A DNA stretch of 64,000 bases, from assembly GCA_016191875.1 (NCBI GenBank), contig JACPVG010000036.1:1-64000 (forward strand), given 5' to 3'. Made by a program: the position numbers and the translations under genes. The stretch is from Chloroflexota bacterium (lineage in GTDB: Bacteria > Chloroflexota > Anaerolineae > Anaerolineales > UBA11579). Shown here one piece after another: positions 24,557 to 32,956 of this stretch (positions within the stretch are counted from its first letter, which is position 1; the number at the start of each line of letters is the position of its first letter). The notes under the pieces were generated by a model. The model saw only the letters and a list, made by a program, of their open reading frames with translations, was not told the origin of the DNA and did not search any database.

Positions 24557-25330
24557 ATGGGCTCCTACCTCGGCCGGCACGCCGAATACTACGACACCTT
24601 CTACGCCGAAAAGGACTACGCCGGCGAAGCGGCCTTCGTGCATGCCTGCCTGCAAGAGTTCGGGGCGGGCGGGGTGAAACGTGTGCTGGAATTGGCCTGC
24701 GGCACAGGCGGCCATTCCTTTCGACTGGCGGAATACGGCTACGACATCCTGGCGACGGACTACTCCCAAGACATGTTGGCGGTGGCGCGCCGCAAACTGG
24801 CCGGGCGCGAACTGCCGCTGCGCTTCGAGCGGCTGGACATGCGCGACCTGCCCGCGCCGGGCGAACCCTACGATGCCGTCGTCTGCCTTTTCGATTCCAT
24901 CGGCTATGTCCAGACTAACGCGGCCATCGGCCAGGTGCTGGACGGCATCCGCCGCAGCCTGCGGCCCGGCGGCCTGCTGGTGATGGAGTTCTGGCACGCG
25001 CCGGCCATGCTGAAACACTACGAGCCGCTGCGGGTGAAGCGCTTCCCCATCGAAGGCGGAGAACTGCTGCGCATTTCCGAGACGCGGCTGGAGCCGGAGA
25101 ACTCGCTGGCGCACGTGGCTTACACCATCTACGACCTCAAGGCGGACGGCACGTATACCTGCCTGAAGGAAACCCAGACCAACCGCTACTTCCTGCAGGG
25201 CGAGATGCGCCTGTGGCTGGAAACCCACAGGCTGACGCCCCTCAGGTTCTACAACGGCTTTGCCGACGACGAGCGCATGAGCGACCAGACCTGGCACATC
25301 CTGGCCGTGGCGCAACGGGAGGCGGCGTGA
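24557..25330 (+). CDS. Class I SAM methyltransferase, sugar-modifying type
   Basis: This 257-residue protein has VLELACGTGGHSFRL (43-57), ILATDYSQDML and the later motif VVCLFDSIGYVQ. This pattern is common in N,N-dimethyltransferases of amino sugars and related enzymes (EHAWAY-like/DesVI-like sequence style). It begins 1 nt after the aminotransferase stop, so the pair may make and methylate an amino sugar (inference). Confidence 0.85.
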   Translation: MGSYLGRHAEYYDTFYAEKDYAGEAAFVHACLQEFGAGGVKRVLELACGTGGHSFRLAEYGYDILATDYSQDMLAVARRKLAGRELPLRFERLDMRDLPAPGEPYDAVVCLFDSIGYVQTNAAIGQVLDGIRRSLRPGGLLVMEFWHAPAMLKHYEPLRVKRFPIEGGELLRISETRLEPENSLAHVAYTIYDLKADGTYTCLKETQTNRYFLQGEMRLWLETHRLTPLRFYNGFADDERMSDQTWHILAVAQREAA

Positions 25331-26505
25331 GGGTCGGCGTGTTCCTCGGCGACTACCGCCCGACGGAGGGCGGGGCGTTCACCTTCCAGGAAGAAGTGGT
25401 GGGCGCGCTGGCCCGGCTGGCGGGCGAAAGCCGCCACAAGTTCACGCTCATCGGCCGCGACCCGCAGAAACTGGCGGCTTCGGTGGGGGGGCGGCTGGAT
25501 GTGCTGCCCTACCGCAAACCGCCCTTCGGGGAGGCCGCCGCCCAGCGCATCGGGCGTTCGTTCAGCGGGCTGCGGCGGGCGCGTGGCCTGCGGGGGCGCT
25601 TCGAGCGCCAGGCGCGCGCCCACGGCATCCAGTTCCTGTGGTTCACCACGCCGCGCGCGCTGGATATCGACCTGCCCTACCTCACCATCGTCTACGACCT
25701 GCAACACCGCCTCCAGCCCTGGTTCCCGGAGGTCAACGAGTTCGGGGCCTGGTTCGGGCGCGAAAGCCCCTTCAGCCGCTTCCTGCCGCGCGCCGCAGTC
25801 ATCATCGCCGGGACGGAAGCCGGGCGGCGCGAGATCGAACGCTTCTACGGCGTGCCGGAGGGGCGCATCCGGCTGCTGCCGCACCCCACGCCGGCCTTCG
25901 CGCTGAATGCCGCACCCCAGCCGCGCGCCCTCCTGGACCGGTACGCCATCCCGGAAGGCTACCTGTTCTACCCGGCGCAGTTCTGGGCGCATAAGAACCA
26001 CGCCAACCTGCTGCTGGCGCTGGCGCATTTGCGCGACGCCCACGGCCTGGAATTGCCGTTGGTGCTGGTTGGCGCCGACCACGGCAACCTGGCCTACATC
26101 CGGGAGATGGCCGCCGAACTGCGCCTGCCGGTCACCTTTCCCGGTTTCGTCTTGCAGGAAGAACTGGTGGCGCTCTATCAGCACGCCTATGCGCTGGCCT
26201 ATGTGACCATGTTCGGGCCGGAGAACCTGCCGCCGCTGGAAGCGATGGCGCTGGGCTGCCCGGTGGTGGCCTCGCGCGTCTCGGGGGCCGAGGAGCAGTT
26301 GGGCGACGCCGCCCTGCTGGCCGACCCGACCCGCCCGGAGGAGATCGCCGCCGCCATCCTGCGCCTGCAGCGTGAGCCGGGGCTGCGGGCGGCGCTCATC
26401 GAACGCGGCCGGGCGCGCGCCGCCCGCTGGACGGTGGACGATTTTGTGCGCGGCGTGTTCGCCATCCTCGACGATTTCGAACCCTACCGCCGGACCTGGC
26501 GTTGA
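25327..26505 (+). CDS. GT4-type glycosyltransferase
   Basis: This 392-residue GT-B enzyme starts at GTG 25327, overlapping the upstream stop (GTGA). The N-terminus is VGVFLGDYRPTEGGAFTFQ, and a linker FYPAQFWAHKNHANLLLAL starts the second domain. The motif MFGPENLPPLEAMALGCPVV (about 297-316) is the EX7E-type nucleotide-sugar site. The sequence resembles the mannosyl/rhamnosyl-type GT4 subset with 'W-x-H-K-N'. The donor is not proven. Confidence 0.9.
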   Translation: MRVGVFLGDYRPTEGGAFTFQEEVVGALARLAGESRHKFTLIGRDPQKLAASVGGRLDVLPYRKPPFGEAAAQRIGRSFSGLRRARGLRGRFERQARAHGIQFLWFTTPRALDIDLPYLTIVYDLQHRLQPWFPEVNEFGAWFGRESPFSRFLPRAAVIIAGTEAGRREIERFYGVPEGRIRLLPHPTPAFALNAAPQPRALLDRYAIPEGYLFYPAQFWAHKNHANLLLALAHLRDAHGLELPLVLVGADHGNLAYIREMAAELRLPVTFPGFVLQEELVALYQHAYALAYVTMFGPENLPPLEAMALGCPVVASRVSGAEEQLGDAALLADPTRPEEIAAAILRLQREPGLRAALIERGRARAARWTVDDFVRGVFAILDDFEPYRRTWR

Positions 26506-26512
26506 GCGAACT

Positions 26513-27466
26513 ATGACCTCCTTCACGCCGCGTATCAGCGTGGTCACTTCTCTGTATCACGGCTATCGTTACCTGGCGCCCTTCCTGGAGAATCTGTGGG
26601 AGCAATCCTGCTTTCCGGATATGGAACTCGTGCTTGTGCACAATGAGCCCGAACCGGAAGAAGAAGCGCTGGTCAGCGGTTTCAAAATGGACTATCCCCT
26701 CCAGGTGCAGCATCTTGTGGTGGCAGATGTCGAGACCCTGGGGGCCTCGTGGAACCGCGCCAGCGCCGCGGCGCGCGGCGAGTATATTGCCATCTGGAAT
26801 GTGGATGACCGCCGCCCGACCGATTCGCTGGCGCGCCAGGTGCAGGCGCTGGCCGCTTACCCCGCGGCGGTGCTGTGCTATGGCGACTACATCGAGGTGG
26901 GCGTGTACGGCCAGGAAGAGGGCCGGCGGCGGGCGACGCCGCCCTACTCTCCCGGGTATTTCCGCCGGTCATTCCCGCAGGGCGGCGCGTTCTGGCTGTT
27001 CCGCAAGAACCTGCTGGAACGGGCTGGCCCATTCGACGAGCAGTTCAGCGTCGGGCCGGACATGGAGCTCTCCCTGCGCATCGCCGCCCTGGGGCTGAAG
27101 ATGCTGCGGGTGGATGGCGTGGTGGGTTACTTCACCAACGAAGGCAAGGGCCTGAGCACCCGCCAGGGGGCCGAACCCTCGGCGGTGGAACGCACCGCCA
27201 TCCAGCTGCGCTACGCGATCTACGACAAAGTACACCCGGAATACCAGGAAGAAGCCTATCTCTACCGCCAGACCGAGATTCTGAAAGGCGGCGAGTGGCA
27301 GCCGCTCAGCGCCTGGTGGCCGGGCGCGGCCCGCTACCGGAGCCTGCGCCGCCCGCTGTGGGTCCTGGGCTGGCTGCGCAATGCGTTCCGGACGGCGCTG
27401 GACGCCCTCGGCCTGCTGGAGCGCCTGCACGACTGGCAGGCGCGGGTGCTCAAGCGCGACCTGTGA
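26513..27466 (+). CDS. GT2-type glycosyltransferase
   Basis: This 317-residue GT-A protein shows ISVVTSLYHGYRYL at the start, and ARGEYIAIWNVDDRRPTDSL (about 85-104) contains the DXD-like NVDD. GPFDEQFSVGPDMELSLR is the acceptor-side motif common in GT2. The C-terminus is basic. ATG 26513 starts 7 nt after the upstream stop. It belongs to the same transcript as the neighbouring glycosyltransferases. Confidence 0.87.
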   Translation: MTSFTPRISVVTSLYHGYRYLAPFLENLWEQSCFPDMELVLVHNEPEPEEEALVSGFKMDYPLQVQHLVVADVETLGASWNRASAAARGEYIAIWNVDDRRPTDSLARQVQALAAYPAAVLCYGDYIEVGVYGQEEGRRRATPPYSPGYFRRSFPQGGAFWLFRKNLLERAGPFDEQFSVGPDMELSLRIAALGLKMLRVDGVVGYFTNEGKGLSTRQGAEPSAVERTAIQLRYAIYDKVHPEYQEEAYLYRQTEILKGGEWQPLSAWWPGAARYRSLRRPLWVLGWLRNAFRTALDALGLLERLHDWQARVLKRDL

Positions 27467-27468
27467 CC

Positions 27469-28407
27469 ATGCGCCAATCTCCAATTGTCAGCGTCATCCT
27501 GCCGACCCACAACCGCGCCGCGCTGGTGCAGCATTCGATACGGAGCGTCCTCGCGCAGACCTATACGGACTACGAACTCATTGTGGTCGATGACGGCTCG
27601 ACGGACGGCACCGAAGCCGCCCTGGCCCAGGACGGCCGCCTCCGCTATGTGCGCCAGGCTAACGCTGGCCCGGCGGCGGCCCGCAACCGCGGCCTGCGAC
27701 TGGCGCGCGGCGAACTCATCACCTTTCTGGATGATGATGACCTCTACGAGCCGGAGAAACTGGCCGAGCAGGTCGGCTTTTTCGAGACCCACCCGGATGC
27801 CATGCTGCTGCATTCCTGCTTCTCAAAATTCAACGACGCCGGCGAGGACCTGGGCGTGCGCGATACCACCTGGTTTCAGGGCTGGCTGTATCCGGAGATC
27901 CTGGCGCACTGGGGGATGATGATGGCCGCGCCGACCGTGATGGTACGCCGCGGCGTGCTGGACGAGGTCGGCGGCTTCGACGAGAGCCTGCGCTGGGCGG
28001 AGGACCCCGACCTGTGGCGGCGCATCGCCCGGCGCTACCCGTTCCACGTCCTGCCGGAGAGCCTGGTGCGGGTGCGCCAGCAGGCGGTGAGCGTTTCCAG
28101 CGACAAGACCCGCGCCGCCGGGCACTTCCGCCTCATGCTGGAGAAAGCCTTCGCCGACGACCCCGACCTGCCGCCCGCCTTCCGGCGGCGAGCGATGGCG
28201 GCCATGTACACCAACGTATGCCACAATCTGCTGGGCGCGGGCGGTCCGGCCGAAATGCGCCTGGCGCGCCGCCACGCCCTCACCGCCCTGGGCCTGCGAC
28301 CCAGCCAGTGGGGCGCCTGGGCCGGACTGGGGGCTTCGTTCATCCCGCGCGGCCTGCGCGCCGGCCTGGCGGCGGCCTTCCGGCGGCTGCGGTTCCGCAG
28401 AGGCTGA
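27469..28407 (+). CDS. GT2-type glycosyltransferase
   Basis: This 312-residue GT-A protein begins 2 nt after the previous stop. It has SVILPTHNRAALV (8-20), VVDDGSTDGT (39-48), FLDDDDLYEP (87-95 region, metal-binding) and DEVGGFDESLRWAEDPDLW, all classical for GT2. The C-terminus is helical and positively charged. It is the last gene of this tight run before a 90-bp spacer. Confidence 0.92.
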   Translation: MRQSPIVSVILPTHNRAALVQHSIRSVLAQTYTDYELIVVDDGSTDGTEAALAQDGRLRYVRQANAGPAAARNRGLRLARGELITFLDDDDLYEPEKLAEQVGFFETHPDAMLLHSCFSKFNDAGEDLGVRDTTWFQGWLYPEILAHWGMMMAAPTVMVRRGVLDEVGGFDESLRWAEDPDLWRRIARRYPFHVLPESLVRVRQQAVSVSSDKTRAAGHFRLMLEKAFADDPDLPPAFRRRAMAAMYTNVCHNLLGAGGPAEMRLARRHALTALGLRPSQWGAWAGLGASFIPRGLRAGLAAAFRRLRFRRG

Positions 28408-28497
28408 ACAAGGAAGGGGTTCCTGACGGTTCAGGCATTACGGATTAGGTGATGCGTGTTGATTCGCGCCAGCCGTTTATAATCCACGCCGCAGCCC

Positions 28498-29646
28498 ATG
28501 ACCATCCCAACCCGCCCCTCCATCCTCCTGCTCGGCTCGCAGATGGCGTTGGCCGGCGCCCAGGAAGTGCTGCTCACCCAGGCGCGCTGGTTCCATGACC
28601 AGGGCTACCCCGTGACGGCGGCCTTCTTCTACGACCGCGACGACCTGGCGCAAGCCTGGCAGGCCGCGCACCCATTCCCGGTGCTGGATCTGCGCGCCTG
28701 GGGGCCGGGCGGTTTCCTCCGCCTGCCTGGCGGTCTTTTGCGCCTGTGGCGGCTGCTGCGCCGGGAACGGTTTGCCGTCATCGAAACCTTCACGCCGGAC
28801 AGCAACCTGGCCGGCATCCCGCTGGCCTGGCTGGCGGGGGTGCGGGCACGGGTGGCGACGCACCACGGTTATATCGAAGGAACGGGCGGGCTGGAGATGC
28901 GCCTGCACGGCGCGCTGGCGAATTCCGGCGTGGCGCAGGTGATGGTGGCGGTCTCCGAACAGGTGCGCGCTCTAGCGCAGCGCAAAGAGGGCGTGCGCCC
29001 GGCCCGCCTGCGGGTGATCGAAAACGGCATCCGGCCGCTGGAGCCGGTGAGCGCGGAAGCGCGCGCCCGCCTGCGGACCGAACTGGCCGTGCCGCAGGGC
29101 GGCCTGCTGGCCCTGACCGTGGCGCGCTTCGAGACTCAAAAAGGCTACGTTCATCTGCTCGACGCCATCCCGGCTGCCCTGGCCGCCTGCCCGGACGCGG
29201 TCTTCGCCTTCGCCGGGGAGGGTTCGCTGCGGCTGGAGATGGAGCGGAAGGCGAAGTCGTTGGGCATCGAGGCGAATCTGCGTTTCCTCGGCGTGCGGCG
29301 GGATGTCCCCGTCCTGCTGGGCGCGGCCGACCTGTTCGTGCTGCCCTCGCTGTGGGAAGGTTTGCCGATGGCCCTGCTGGAAGCCATGAGCCTGGGCCTG
29401 GCGTGCCTGGCGACAGACGTGGAGGGCACACGCGACGTCATCCGGAACGGCTATAATGGACGGCTCGTCCCGCCCGGCGATCCGCGGGCTCTGGCGGCCG
29501 CGCTGCTCGAATTGCTGACGGATGCGGCGGCGCGCGCCCGCCTGGGCGCAGCCGCCCGCCAGCGCGTTCTGGAACGCTACAGCGTGGAGCGGATGTGTGA
29601 CGAGTATGAGACCCTGTTCATGAACCTCCTGAAGGACCACCCATGA
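28498..29646 (+). CDS. GT4-type glycosyltransferase
   Basis: This 382-residue GT-B enzyme has SQMALAGAQEVLL in the N-terminal loop, TVARFETQKGYVHLLDAI opening the C-terminal domain, and LPSLWEGLPMALLEAMSLGL (about 281-300) with DVEGTRDVI. A TATAAT at 28478-28483 lies 14 nt upstream of the ATG and may be its own -10. Its stop overlaps the membrane-protein gene that follows (ATGA), implying coupled synthesis. Confidence 0.92.
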   Translation: MTIPTRPSILLLGSQMALAGAQEVLLTQARWFHDQGYPVTAAFFYDRDDLAQAWQAAHPFPVLDLRAWGPGGFLRLPGGLLRLWRLLRRERFAVIETFTPDSNLAGIPLAWLAGVRARVATHHGYIEGTGGLEMRLHGALANSGVAQVMVAVSEQVRALAQRKEGVRPARLRVIENGIRPLEPVSAEARARLRTELAVPQGGLLALTVARFETQKGYVHLLDAIPAALAACPDAVFAFAGEGSLRLEMERKAKSLGIEANLRFLGVRRDVPVLLGAADLFVLPSLWEGLPMALLEAMSLGLACLATDVEGTRDVIRNGYNGRLVPPGDPRALAAALLELLTDAAARARLGAAARQRVLERYSVERMCDEYETLFMNLLKDHP

Positions 29647-31697
29647 GCCCCCCACTGCGAGCGTTGCTCACGCTGGCGGCCCTGGCCGTCCTGACGCTGG
29701 CTTTCCGCGAAGCCTGGCTGACCGGCTGGGCTTCCGGGTTCGATGTGCTGCGCTTCTCGACCAAGTGGGCGCTCACGTTGCTTGGTCTGTTTGGGCTGTA
29801 CGGCGGCATTCTTGCCCTGCTGGCGGTTGGGTTGTGGCGTCCGGCCCGCCTGGCGGCCCCGGCGGAACGACTGGCAGCCGCCCGCTTCCGTCTTGGCCGT
29901 GCCCGTCTGGCCCTGGCGGCCCTGGCGTTGCTCTTCCCTGCCTGGCTGCTGCTGTACTCCCCCTGGGGCGATGTGTTCACCGGCTTCTTCACCCGCCTGG
30001 TCCTGCTGCTGGCGGCCAGCGCCGCGGCCGCCGCGCTGGCCGGGCGCGGCCCGGCGCTCCTGGAATGGGGTGATTTCCTGACCGCCGGGCTGCTGGCGGG
30101 CAGCGTCTTCGGTTTTGCCAAACTGTTCGTCAACGTCACCGATCACCCCTTCTCGCTCTCCTGGTCGGAGGGCAACCGGCTGTACGATTATTCCCTGCGC
30201 TGGGGCGGGCATCTCTACAACGCGCCGGAGGGCGCCAGCCTGCGGGCGGCCATCGACCCCGGGCGGCAGGCGCTGTGGGGATTGCCCTGGTTGTTCATGA
30301 GCCGCCCGCCCATCGCGCTGGCGCGGTTGTGGGGCGCGCTGGTGGTCAGCGTGCCGTACGTTCTGCTGGGTTGGTTCGCCGTCCGGCCGGAGGCGGGTGG
30401 GCGCAGGCGCTGGGCGCTGTTCGGATTGTGGGTGTTCCTCTTTGTCAATCAGGGGCCGGTCTATACACCGCTGGTGCTGGCGGCCATCCTGGTGGCGGCG
30501 GCCCGCCGCGCCCCGCTCTGGCTCGGCTTCACCCTGGTGGCGCTGGCCGGATACTATGCCTATCACAGCCGCCTTTCGTGGATGTTCGCGCCCATGCTGT
30601 GGGCGGGGATGCTGGCCCTGGCCGGGGCGCAGGCCGAACGGCCCGCCCGCCGCGATTGGCTTCAGGCGCTGGCATTGGGCTTCGCCGGCCTGTTGGGCAG
30701 TTTTGGCTTCACCCAGGTCATCCCGCCTCTGTGGCGCTATTTTCAGGCGGTGTTGAGCGGCCAGGTCGTTTCCGGGACGGGCCCCGGCGCGGTCGTCGCC
30801 GGCCAGGTAGCCCAGAGCGTGGCCGACGTGCTGGACATGAGTGAGCAGATCGCCACCCAGCAGACCCTCCTGTGGCAGCGCCTGCTGCCGAACGCCTCGT
30901 ACGGGCTGGGAGTGCTTTTCGGTTTGCTGCTGGCGGCCCTGCCGCTCATCCTGCTGTTGGGATGGCTGGCGCGGCGCGGCGTCTGGCGGTTGACCCTCTG
31001 GAAGGCGCTGGCGCTGCTCCTGCCGATGGCGGCTTTCCTGGCTGTGGGGCTGACCGCCAGCGTCAAGGTGGGCGGCGGGCTGGACCTGCACAACCTGGAC
31101 ATGTTCCTGGTGGGTATGGTGTTCGCGGCCGCGCTGGCCTGGGAGGGCGGGGCGGGGCGGGAACTTCTCGAAATCGTCCGCCAGCAGGCTGTTGCGCGCC
31201 GCCTGCTGCTGCTGGCGGTGTTCATCCCGGCCTTCGTACCCATGGTGGATGCCCGCCCGCTGGCCCTGCCGCCCGACGACAAGACCCAGGTCGCTCTGGC
31301 GACCGTGCAGGCGACTGTTGCCTGCGCGGCGCAGTACGGTGACGTGCTGTTCATGGACCAGCGCCAGCTGCTCGCCTTCGGGCGGGTGGCGAACGTGCCG
31401 CTGGTCCAGGCGTATGAGAAGAAGGTGGTCATGGATCAGGCCCTCTCGGCCAACAACGATTACTTTCAGGCTTTTTACGCCGATTTGCAGGCCGGGCGCT
31501 TCAGCCTGATCGTGACCGAGAAGCAGGCGGTGATTTACAAGGATGCCGGGACGAGCCTCGCCGAGGAGAACAACGCCTGGGTGGCCTGGGTGACCGAGCC
31601 GCTGCTGGCCTATTACGAATCGGTGGCCGACTACCGCTCGGTGCGGGTGGAACTGTTCATGCCCATCGGGCGCGACTACGATTGCGCATATCCTTAA
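29643..31697 (+). CDS. Large polytopic membrane protein, possible GT-C enzyme
   Basis: This 684-residue protein has about a dozen hydrophobic segments, starting at residues 5-22 and continuing to about 540, and ends in a soluble tail of roughly 140 residues. A loop after the fourth or fifth span (PFSLSWSEGNRLYDYSLRW) is acidic/aromatic, as in periplasmic loops of GT-C transferases, but no definite catalytic motif is found. Polymerase, ligase or lipid-linked-sugar transferase are all possible. It is translationally coupled to the GT4 gene upstream. Confidence 0.65.
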   Translation: MSPPLRALLTLAALAVLTLAFREAWLTGWASGFDVLRFSTKWALTLLGLFGLYGGILALLAVGLWRPARLAAPAERLAAARFRLGRARLALAALALLFPAWLLLYSPWGDVFTGFFTRLVLLLAASAAAAALAGRGPALLEWGDFLTAGLLAGSVFGFAKLFVNVTDHPFSLSWSEGNRLYDYSLRWGGHLYNAPEGASLRAAIDPGRQALWGLPWLFMSRPPIALARLWGALVVSVPYVLLGWFAVRPEAGGRRRWALFGLWVFLFVNQGPVYTPLVLAAILVAAARRAPLWLGFTLVALAGYYAYHSRLSWMFAPMLWAGMLALAGAQAERPARRDWLQALALGFAGLLGSFGFTQVIPPLWRYFQAVLSGQVVSGTGPGAVVAGQVAQSVADVLDMSEQIATQQTLLWQRLLPNASYGLGVLFGLLLAALPLILLLGWLARRGVWRLTLWKALALLLPMAAFLAVGLTASVKVGGGLDLHNLDMFLVGMVFAAALAWEGGAGRELLEIVRQQAVARRLLLLAVFIPAFVPMVDARPLALPPDDKTQVALATVQATVACAAQYGDVLFMDQRQLLAFGRVANVPLVQAYEKKVVMDQALSANNDYFQAFYADLQAGRFSLIVTEKQAVIYKDAGTSLAEENNAWVAWVTEPLLAYYESVADYRSVRVELFMPIGRDYDCAYP

Positions 31698-31731
31698 CCG
31701 GCGCATAGGGCAATCGTCGGGAATCCGTGCC

Positions 31732-31759
31732 TTGACCAAACCCGCCGGGCGGTTATAAT
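31732..31759 (+). promoter_or_regulatory. Strong sigma70 promoter of gmd
   Basis: TTGACC (31732-31737), 16 nt, TATAAT (31754-31759). The start site near 31766 gives a leader of about 27 nt carrying GAGGAG before gmd. The -10 and following bases are nearly identical to the promoter at 36287. Confidence 0.82.
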
Positions 31760-31773
31760 TCAGCGATTGAATT
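31757..31773. promoter_or_regulatory. Operator-like palindrome AATTCA-N5-TGAATT at gmd
   Basis: This perfect 6-bp inverted repeat with a 5-bp centre overlaps the end of the -10 box and the start site. The same arms and spacing recur at 36312 in front of a winged-helix regulator, followed in both places by TTAGAA. It is probably a repressor site. Confidence 0.65.
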
Positions 31774-31792
31774 TTAGAACGAGGAGACTCCC

Positions 31793-32776
31793 ATGCCCAC
31801 CGCGTTGATCACCGGCATCACCGGCCAGGACGGCTCGTATCTGGCTGAATTCCTGCTCGCCAAAGGCTATAAGGTCATCGGCATGGTGCGCCGTTCCAGC
31901 ACCGTGACCTTCGACCGCATTTCCCACATCCAGGACAAGATCGAGCTGATCCAGGGCGACCTGCACGACCAGACCTCGCTGGTCAACCTGATGGGCGAAT
32001 ACAAGCCGGACGAGGTGTACAACCTCGGCGCGCAGTCGTTTGTGCCAACCTCCTGGAACCAGCCGGTGCTGACCGGCGAGGTGACCGGCCTGGGCGTGAC
32101 GCGCATGCTGGACGCCGTCAAGATCGGCTCGCCCAAAACGCGCTTTTACCAGGCCTCATCGAGCGAGATGTTTGGCAAGGTGCTGGAAGTACCCCAGCGC
32201 GAGACCACGCCGTTTTACCCGCGCAGCCCGTATGGCGTCGCCAAGGTCTATGGGCACTGGATCACAGTCAACTACCGCGAGTCGTACGATATGTTCGCGG
32301 TGTCCGGCATTCTGTTCAACCACGAAAGCCCGCGGCGCGGTCTGGAGTTCGTCACTCGCAAGATCACCGACGGCGTGGCGCGTATCAAACTCGGGCTGGC
32401 CAAAGACCTGCATCTGGGCAACCTGGAAGCCCGCCGCGACTGGGGCTTTGCCGGAGACTACGTGAAAGCCATGTGGCTGATGCTCCAGCAGGAGCACGCC
32501 GAGGATTACGTGGTGGGCACGGGCGAAACCCACTCGGTGCGCGAGTTCTGCGAACTGGCGTTTGGCGCCGTCGACCTGGATTACAACGAGCATGTGGTGC
32601 AGGACGAGCGCTTCTACCGCCCGGCCGAGGTCGACCTGTTGGTCTCCGACCCGTCCAGGGCGCTGGAGAAGTTGAACTGGGCGCGCGAAGTCAGTTTCAA
32701 GGGCCTGGTAGAGATGATGGTGCAGTCCGATATGGCGCTCCTGCAGGCGATGTACAAGGATGTGCCGGCCGGGTAA
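31793..32776 (+). CDS. gmd: GDP-mannose 4,6-dehydratase
   Basis: Gmd converts GDP-D-mannose to GDP-4-keto-6-deoxymannose, the first step to GDP-fucose. This 327-residue extended SDR has [10 protein letters not shown] (8-17), which is diagnostic of Gmd, then [15 protein letters not shown] (122-130), the catalytic YGVAK (Tyr147, Lys151) and NHESPRRG. A strong promoter and GAGGAG precede it. It probably works with fcl at 37963 and feeds the GT11-like enzyme at 21627. Confidence 0.95.
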   Translation: MPTALITGITGQDGSYLAEFLLAKGYKVIGMVRRSSTVTFDRISHIQDKIELIQGDLHDQTSLVNLMGEYKPDEVYNLGAQSFVPTSWNQPVLTGEVTGLGVTRMLDAVKIGSPKTRFYQASSSEMFGKVLEVPQRETTPFYPRSPYGVAKVYGHWITVNYRESYDMFAVSGILFNHESPRRGLEFVTRKITDGVARIKLGLAKDLHLGNLEARRDWGFAGDYVKAMWLMLQQEHAEDYVVGTGETHSVREFCELAFGAVDLDYNEHVVQDERFYRPAEVDLLVSDPSRALEKLNWAREVSFKGLVEMMVQSDMALLQAMYKDVPAG

Positions 32777-32833
32777 ACGCAAGAGAATTTACCACAGATG
32801 AGCACGAAGGAAGGCGGTTGATCATCAATGGTA

Positions 32834-32861
32834 GTAGGGGCGCAGCATGCTGCGCCCCTAC
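32834..32861. repeat. REP-like palindrome, copy 2 (perfect)
   Basis: GTAGGGGCGCAGCA is followed directly by its exact reverse complement, a perfect 28-bp palindrome in the gmd-FAAL spacer. It is identical to the copy inside the transposase gene at 50848. Confidence 0.9.
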
Positions 32862-32887
32862 ATGAACGGCACTGCGAAGCAAGGGAA

Positions 32888-32922
32888 CAGACCCCAATGG
32901 TCTCAAAGACCATTGGGGTCTG
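32888..32922. repeat. Perfect 16-bp-stem hairpin in the gmd-FAAL spacer
   Basis: CAGACCCCAATGGTCT (32888-32903) and its exact complement (32907-32922) are separated by CAA. No T-run follows, so it is not a canonical intrinsic terminator. It may be a dispersed palindrome or an RNA-processing/termination aid after gmd. Confidence 0.75.
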
Positions 32923-32956
32923 AGAAGAAAACCAATCCAGGGAAATCACGCTATTC

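Noticed and set aside
29577..31739. 720-codon minus-strand frame opposite the membrane protein
   Set aside because: The + strand frame has regular hydrophobic spans and coupled start/stop overlaps. The minus frame is Gln/Arg/Gly-rich, typical of antisense of membrane genes at high GC.
32888..32922. Intrinsic terminator after gmd
   Set aside because: The stem is perfect but no T-run follows, so I recorded it only as a hairpin.
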